From Acidobacteriota bacterium (GTDB lineage: Bacteria > Acidobacteriota > Blastocatellia > Pyrinomonadales > Pyrinomonadaceae): 8,371 nucleotides of DNA. The notes under the pieces are model-generated. The model did no database searches. It worked only from the letters and a program-made list of their open reading frames with translations, and was not told the origin of the DNA. The stretch is taken from positions 1 through 8,371 of the forward strand of contig SXVE01000380.1 in the NCBI GenBank assembly GCA_005790265.1. The letters run 5' to 3'. Position 1 is the first letter of the stretch. Every line of letters starts with the position of its first letter. Below, in pieces: positions 6,025 through 8,371 of this stretch. The position numbers and the translations under genes were made by a program.

Positions 6025-6747
6025 ATGCCAAAGCAAATACCAGAAACGGGCGAAGAAGTTTACCGGCACGCGCCGCTCGAACGTTATTCGCGGCGCGAAC
6101 GAACGATTATTCGTCTCGCTGATCTGATGTTTTATGTGCTGATCGGTTTGATCGGAAAAACGATTCGCTTCGAGCGCGACGGCTGGGAAAACTTTGAAGC
6201 CATCGAACGAAGCGGCAAACAGCCGATTTACGCATTTTGGCACAATCGCATTTTTCTCGCTACATATTATTTTAAAAATCGCGGAATCGTCGTGATTACT
6301 TCGCAGAGTTTTGACGGCGAATACATCGCTCGTTTTATTCAGCGCTTCGGTTTCGGCGCGGTGCGCGGCAGCTCGACGCGCGGCGGCATCGGCGCGCTGA
6401 TTGAAATGATTCGCTTGATGAAAAAAGGTTTGCCGATGGGATTTTCCGTTGACGGACCGAAAGGTCCGAAATACGTTGCCAAAACCGGCGCGTGTCTGCT
6501 GGCGAAAAAAACCGGAAATCCGATTATGCCTTTTATGGTCGAAGCCGAAAAATACTGGACGATCAAAAGCTGGGATCATCTGCAAATTCCCAAACCGTTC
6601 AGCCGCGCGCGCGTTTATATTGCCGAATCCTTCACGGTCGAAAAATCCGCGAGCGACGCCGAAATCGAACGAGCGCGCGATATTTTGCAGGCGAAACTCG
6701 ATGATCTGGTCGAACGCGGCAATTTGTGGCGCACGAATCAACACTAA
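6025..6747 (+). CDS. DUF374-type lysophospholipid/lipid A acyltransferase family protein
   Basis: This 240-residue protein belongs to the DUF374 branch of the lysophospholipid acyltransferase superfamily. A basic N-terminus and a hydrophobic helix (about 31-45) suggest attachment to the cytoplasmic face of the inner membrane. Family blocks are in order: PIYAFWHNRIFLA (67-79) with the candidate catalytic His73, ITSQSFDGEYIAR (91-103), VRGSSTRGG (113-121) and VDGPKGPKYVAKTG (142-155). The classical HxxxxD box is replaced by the FWHNR form usual in this branch. As I recall, DUF374 proteins include the LpxJ-type late acyltransferases of epsilonproteobacterial lipid A. The acceptor here could be lipid A, a lysophospholipid or another glycolipid. 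The length fits the family. The start has no clear Shine-Dalgarno sequence, but the conserved blocks leave little room for another start. Confidence 0.85.
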   Translation: MPKQIPETGEEVYRHAPLERYSRRERTIIRLADLMFYVLIGLIGKTIRFERDGWENFEAIERSGKQPIYAFWHNRIFLATYYFKNRGIVVITSQSFDGEYIARFIQRFGFGAVRGSSTRGGIGALIEMIRLMKKGLPMGFSVDGPKGPKYVAKTGACLLAKKTGNPIMPFMVEAEKYWTIKSWDHLQIPKPFSRARVYIAESFTVEKSASDAEIERARDILQAKLDDLVERGNLWRTNQH

Positions 6748-6805
6748 TGAAAAATTAAACGGCGAGTTTGAACTTTCATGAAAGCTCAAAAATTAAAGAT
6801 ATTTA

Positions 6806-6885
6806 CCCGCGAAATTCACGAAAAATACAAAAAAATCAAACCGAGAGTTTTTTAATTTTTCGTTCAAGCTCGTGAATTTCGCGGG
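6806..6885. terminator. Long inverted repeat between convergent genes, likely bidirectional terminator
   Basis: CCCGCGAAATTCACGA (6806-6821) is a perfect 16-bp inverted match to TCGTGAATTTCGCGGG (6870-6885). The 48-nt interior is A- and T-rich. T-rich sequence follows on both sides: rightward reading meets GCGAAAAAGTTTTT, leftward reading meets TAAATATCTTTAATTTTT. It sits between the stop codons of the converging acyltransferase and heme A synthase genes, so a terminator shared by both is the simplest role. Its length and loop size are also compatible with a dispersed palindromic repeat. Confidence 0.6.
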
Positions 6886-6897
6886 CGAAAAAGTTTT

Positions 6898-7887
6898 TCA
6901 CGCAAAGTTTTCCGCCCGCACATCGCGCAGCGAATCGTTTTCCGCGTCCGCCGATTCGCCTAAAAATGCGGCGGACATCAGCACAAACGCGATCCACACG
7001 GCGTCCGCCAAAAATAAATGAATGAGCTGCATCACAATCGGCGCGAGCGTCAAAAGCGTAACCGCGCCCGAAGCGAATTGAATAAGAATCAAAAATGACA
7101 GAACATTCGCCCACCGATTAACCGAAGCGTCATTTTTCGCGCGGGCTCTCATCCAACCCGCCAAAAACAAAAGAAAAACGCCGACGGCAACTGATAAAAT
7201 CGGATGACTGATGCGCAGGCGAAGCAGCAAATGCGACGTGGCGGAAAAATCTTTCGCAACGCCTTCGGCAATCGTTGCTGACGGAAACAACATACTGCTC
7301 AGCGCGGCAATCGAGCCGGTCATTCCGATTAAAACCATTCCGCCGACGCCCAAACCGAGCAGCAAAAGGATTTTCGGCGAAACTCTAAAATTCAATTTTT
7401 TTCCGCCGCTCGCAAACCACGCCGTCAGAGTGAGAAATGTCAACAAAATCAAAGTGTTGATTAAATGCGCCGCCATCCAAACGGGGCGCATCGGCGTCAA
7501 ATTTTCCGCCGTGTTTCCGGTCAAAACCAATCCCGCGCCGAGCAAACCTTCGATGATAATAAAAACAAATGAAGCGACGGCGGTTTTCAGAATGTGTTTC
7601 GCGCCGTTGTTTTTTTTGAAATACCAGACGACGAAAATCCACACGAGCAAAATTATGACAAAAATTCCCGCCAAACTGCTCGTGATGCGGTGCGAAAATT
7701 CGATCACGGTTTTCAGTTCGGGCGCGGACGGCACGACTTCGCCGTGACAAGTCAGCCAATGCTGCCCGCAGCCGTCGCCGGATTTCGATGCGCGCAGAAA
7801 AACGCCCCACAAGATGACGACGATATTGTAAGCCAAAACGAACCACGCGTATTTGGCGAATTTCGATAATTTTAATTCCGCGTTCAT
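6898..7887 (-). CDS. ctaA: Heme A synthase (COX15/CtaA family)
   Basis: This 329-residue inner-membrane protein oxidises the C8 methyl group of heme O to the formyl group of heme A for aa3-type cytochrome oxidases. Eight membrane helices are readable, the first about 12-32. The signature residues of the family are present: the extracytoplasmic Cys pair C40/C47 (GDGCGQHWLTCHG), EFSHRITS with Glu63 and His66, His141 (MAAHL), His228 (RISHP) and His290 (QLIHLFLAD). This gives four heme-ligand histidines in two four-helix halves. The length is normal for bacterial CtaA. A hydrophilic 20-residue tail follows the last helix. No ctaB or cytochrome oxidase subunit gene is adjacent, which is unusual but not rare. 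No clear ribosome site precedes the ATG at 7887. The gene diverges from the CPXCG gene and is probably transcribed alone. Confidence 0.93.
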   Translation of the reverse strand: MNAELKLSKFAKYAWFVLAYNIVVILWGVFLRASKSGDGCGQHWLTCHGEVVPSAPELKTVIEFSHRITSSLAGIFVIILLVWIFVVWYFKKNNGAKHILKTAVASFVFIIIEGLLGAGLVLTGNTAENLTPMRPVWMAAHLINTLILLTFLTLTAWFASGGKKLNFRVSPKILLLLGLGVGGMVLIGMTGSIAALSSMLFPSATIAEGVAKDFSATSHLLLRLRISHPILSVAVGVFLLFLAGWMRARAKNDASVNRWANVLSFLILIQFASGAVTLLTLAPIVMQLIHLFLADAVWIAFVLMSAAFLGESADAENDSLRDVRAENFA

Positions 7888-7936
7888 TTTTGATAAATTC
7901 AGTTTGCAGGCTGATTTTTTAAGAGTATCACTGAAA

Positions 7937-7944
7937 ATTATAAT
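7937..7944. promoter_or_regulatory. Palindromic -10 element in a divergent promoter region
   Basis: ATTATAAT reads the same on both strands, so it supplies a perfect TATAAT hexamer in each direction: 7939-7944 rightward and 7937-7942 leftward. It lies 31 nt before the CPXCG gene and 49 nt before ctaA. No good -35 box is seen on either side; the rightward -35 position falls in a T-run at 7915-7920. Confidence 0.45.
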
Positions 7945-7975
7945 CGGAAACGAGTCGTCGTATTAGAAAAACTTA

Positions 7976-8161
7976 ATGGAAATCGAACATTTTTTTACTT
8001 GCCCGTATTGCTGGGAAGAAATTTCCTTTGTTCTCGATTTATCAATCGCCGAACAAAGTTATATCGAGGACTGCGAAGTCTGCTGTCGCCCGATTCAGAT
8101 TTTTTATACGGCGAGCGATTCTGAACTCGAAGATTTTCAGGCGGAGAGCATCGAAAATTAA
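7976..8161 (+). CDS. CPXCG-motif cysteine-rich small protein (putative zinc ribbon)
   Basis: This 61-residue protein has two cysteine knuckles, CPYC (Cys9, Cys12) and CEVC (Cys33, Cys36, followed by Cys37), separated by 20 residues. This is the layout of the Cys-rich CPXCG family. The knuckle CEVCCRPIQ and an acidic C-terminal tail (SDSELEDFQAE) are also typical. The four cysteines very likely bind one zinc ion in a rubredoxin-like fold. The biological role of the family is not known. The protein is predicted cytoplasmic, with no signal peptide or membrane helix. It reads in the same direction as the tlyA-like gene 44 bp later and may share its transcript. No Shine-Dalgarno sequence is obvious. 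Confidence 0.88.
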   Translation: MEIEHFFTCPYCWEEISFVLDLSIAEQSYIEDCEVCCRPIQIFYTASDSELEDFQAESIEN

Positions 8162-8185
8162 ACAGCTAATATGTTGACAGCTAAT
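8162..8185. repeat. Short direct repeat upstream of the tlyA-like gene
   Basis: ACAGCTAAT occurs at 8162-8170 and again at 8177-8185, a 15-bp period, in the 44-bp gap between the CPXCG gene and the tlyA-like gene. It may be a chance slippage product or a pair of binding sites. Confidence 0.4.
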
Positions 8186-8205
8186 TTTTCCAAAATTTCC
8201 CGGCG

Positions 8206-8371
8206 ATGGTAAAAGAACGAATTGACAAATTGCTGGTTGAATACGGACTTGCCGATTCCCGCACGAAAGCGCAGGCGCTCGTGATGGCGGGAGTAGTTTT
8301 AGCGAACGAAAAACGCGTCGAAAAGCCGTCAGAAACTTTTACCAAAGAAGCGTCAATCAGAATTAAAGGAC
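8206..8371 (+). CDS. tlyA: TlyA-family 23S/16S rRNA (cytidine-2'-O)-methyltransferase (N-terminal part only)
   Basis: Fifty-five codons are present before the right edge. They encode an S4-type RNA-binding domain: RIDKLLVEYGLADSRTKAQ (5-23), then ALVMAGVVLANEKRVEKPSE (24-43). This combination is characteristic of the TlyA (hemolysin A/FtsJ-like) family, whose S4 domain is followed by an SAM-dependent Rossmann methyltransferase domain; that part lies outside the window. Known TlyA enzymes 2'-O-methylate cytidines of 16S and/or 23S rRNA, and their loss in mycobacteria gives capreomycin resistance. The ATG at 8206 places the S4 motif at the usual distance. No ribosome site is evident. Other S4 proteins remain possible until the rest is seen, but the motif spacing favours TlyA. 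Confidence 0.85.
   Translation, partial: MVKERIDKLLVEYGLADSRTKAQALVMAGVVLANEKRVEKPSETFTKEASIRIKG

Noticed and set aside
6019..6789. Leftward open frame of 256 codons covering the whole acyltransferase gene
   Set aside because: It is longer than the rightward gene, but its translation has no recognisable domain and is an antisense shadow; the rightward frame carries all DUF374 blocks in order.
6836..7114. Leftward 92-codon frame ending in a helical tail, overlapping the end of ctaA
   Set aside because: CtaA is complete with all eight helices and its last histidine in its own frame, so no frameshift needs to be proposed.
8174..8179. Consensus TTGACA upstream of the tlyA-like gene
   Set aside because: No -10 box lies at 16-18 bp, and the transcript would start at or within the start codon region.

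Overview
This window looks like an ordinary chromosomal segment of a free-living Gram-negative bacterium, most likely an Acidobacteriota member (Blastocatellia/Pyrinomonadaceae-like). That placement is inferred. It rests on the secreted VWA protein at the left edge, which resembles the acidobacterial VWFA-related family, on an OmpA-type envelope protein, and on the scattered single-gene layout with moderate GC content. No rRNA, tRNA, CRISPR array, insertion sequence, integrase or phage gene is visible.

Layout. From 1 to 5915 five genes read leftward: a secreted VWA protein cut by the left edge, an OmpA-like periplasmic/outer-membrane protein, a dihydrolipoyl acyltransferase (E2) with two lipoyl domains, a small two-helix membrane protein of unknown function, and a receiver-like/RsbW-like ATPase fusion. 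A 109-bp divergent gap separates these from a rightward DUF374-type lysophospholipid/lipid A acyltransferase (6025-6747). That gene converges on a leftward heme A synthase gene (6898-7887) across a 150-bp gap holding a perfect 16-bp inverted repeat. A second divergent gap with an ATTATAAT element leads to a rightward CPXCG zinc-ribbon protein and the start of a TlyA-type rRNA 2'-O-methyltransferase, cut by the right edge.

Function. The genes do not form one pathway. They cover the envelope (VWA protein, OmpA-like protein, acyltransferase), central and respiratory metabolism (E2, heme A synthase), signalling (receiver/ATPase fusion) and translation (TlyA). Most genes are probably transcribed alone or in pairs: gaps of 95 to 366 bp and several stem-loops separate them.

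I see no clear evidence of a new multi-gene system. The points most worth checking are a 138-bp perfectly identical repeat encoding the two lipoyl domains (recent homogenisation), the atypical receiver fused to an RsbW-like kinase domain, and the OmpA domain in which the usual peptidoglycan-binding Asp is Ser.
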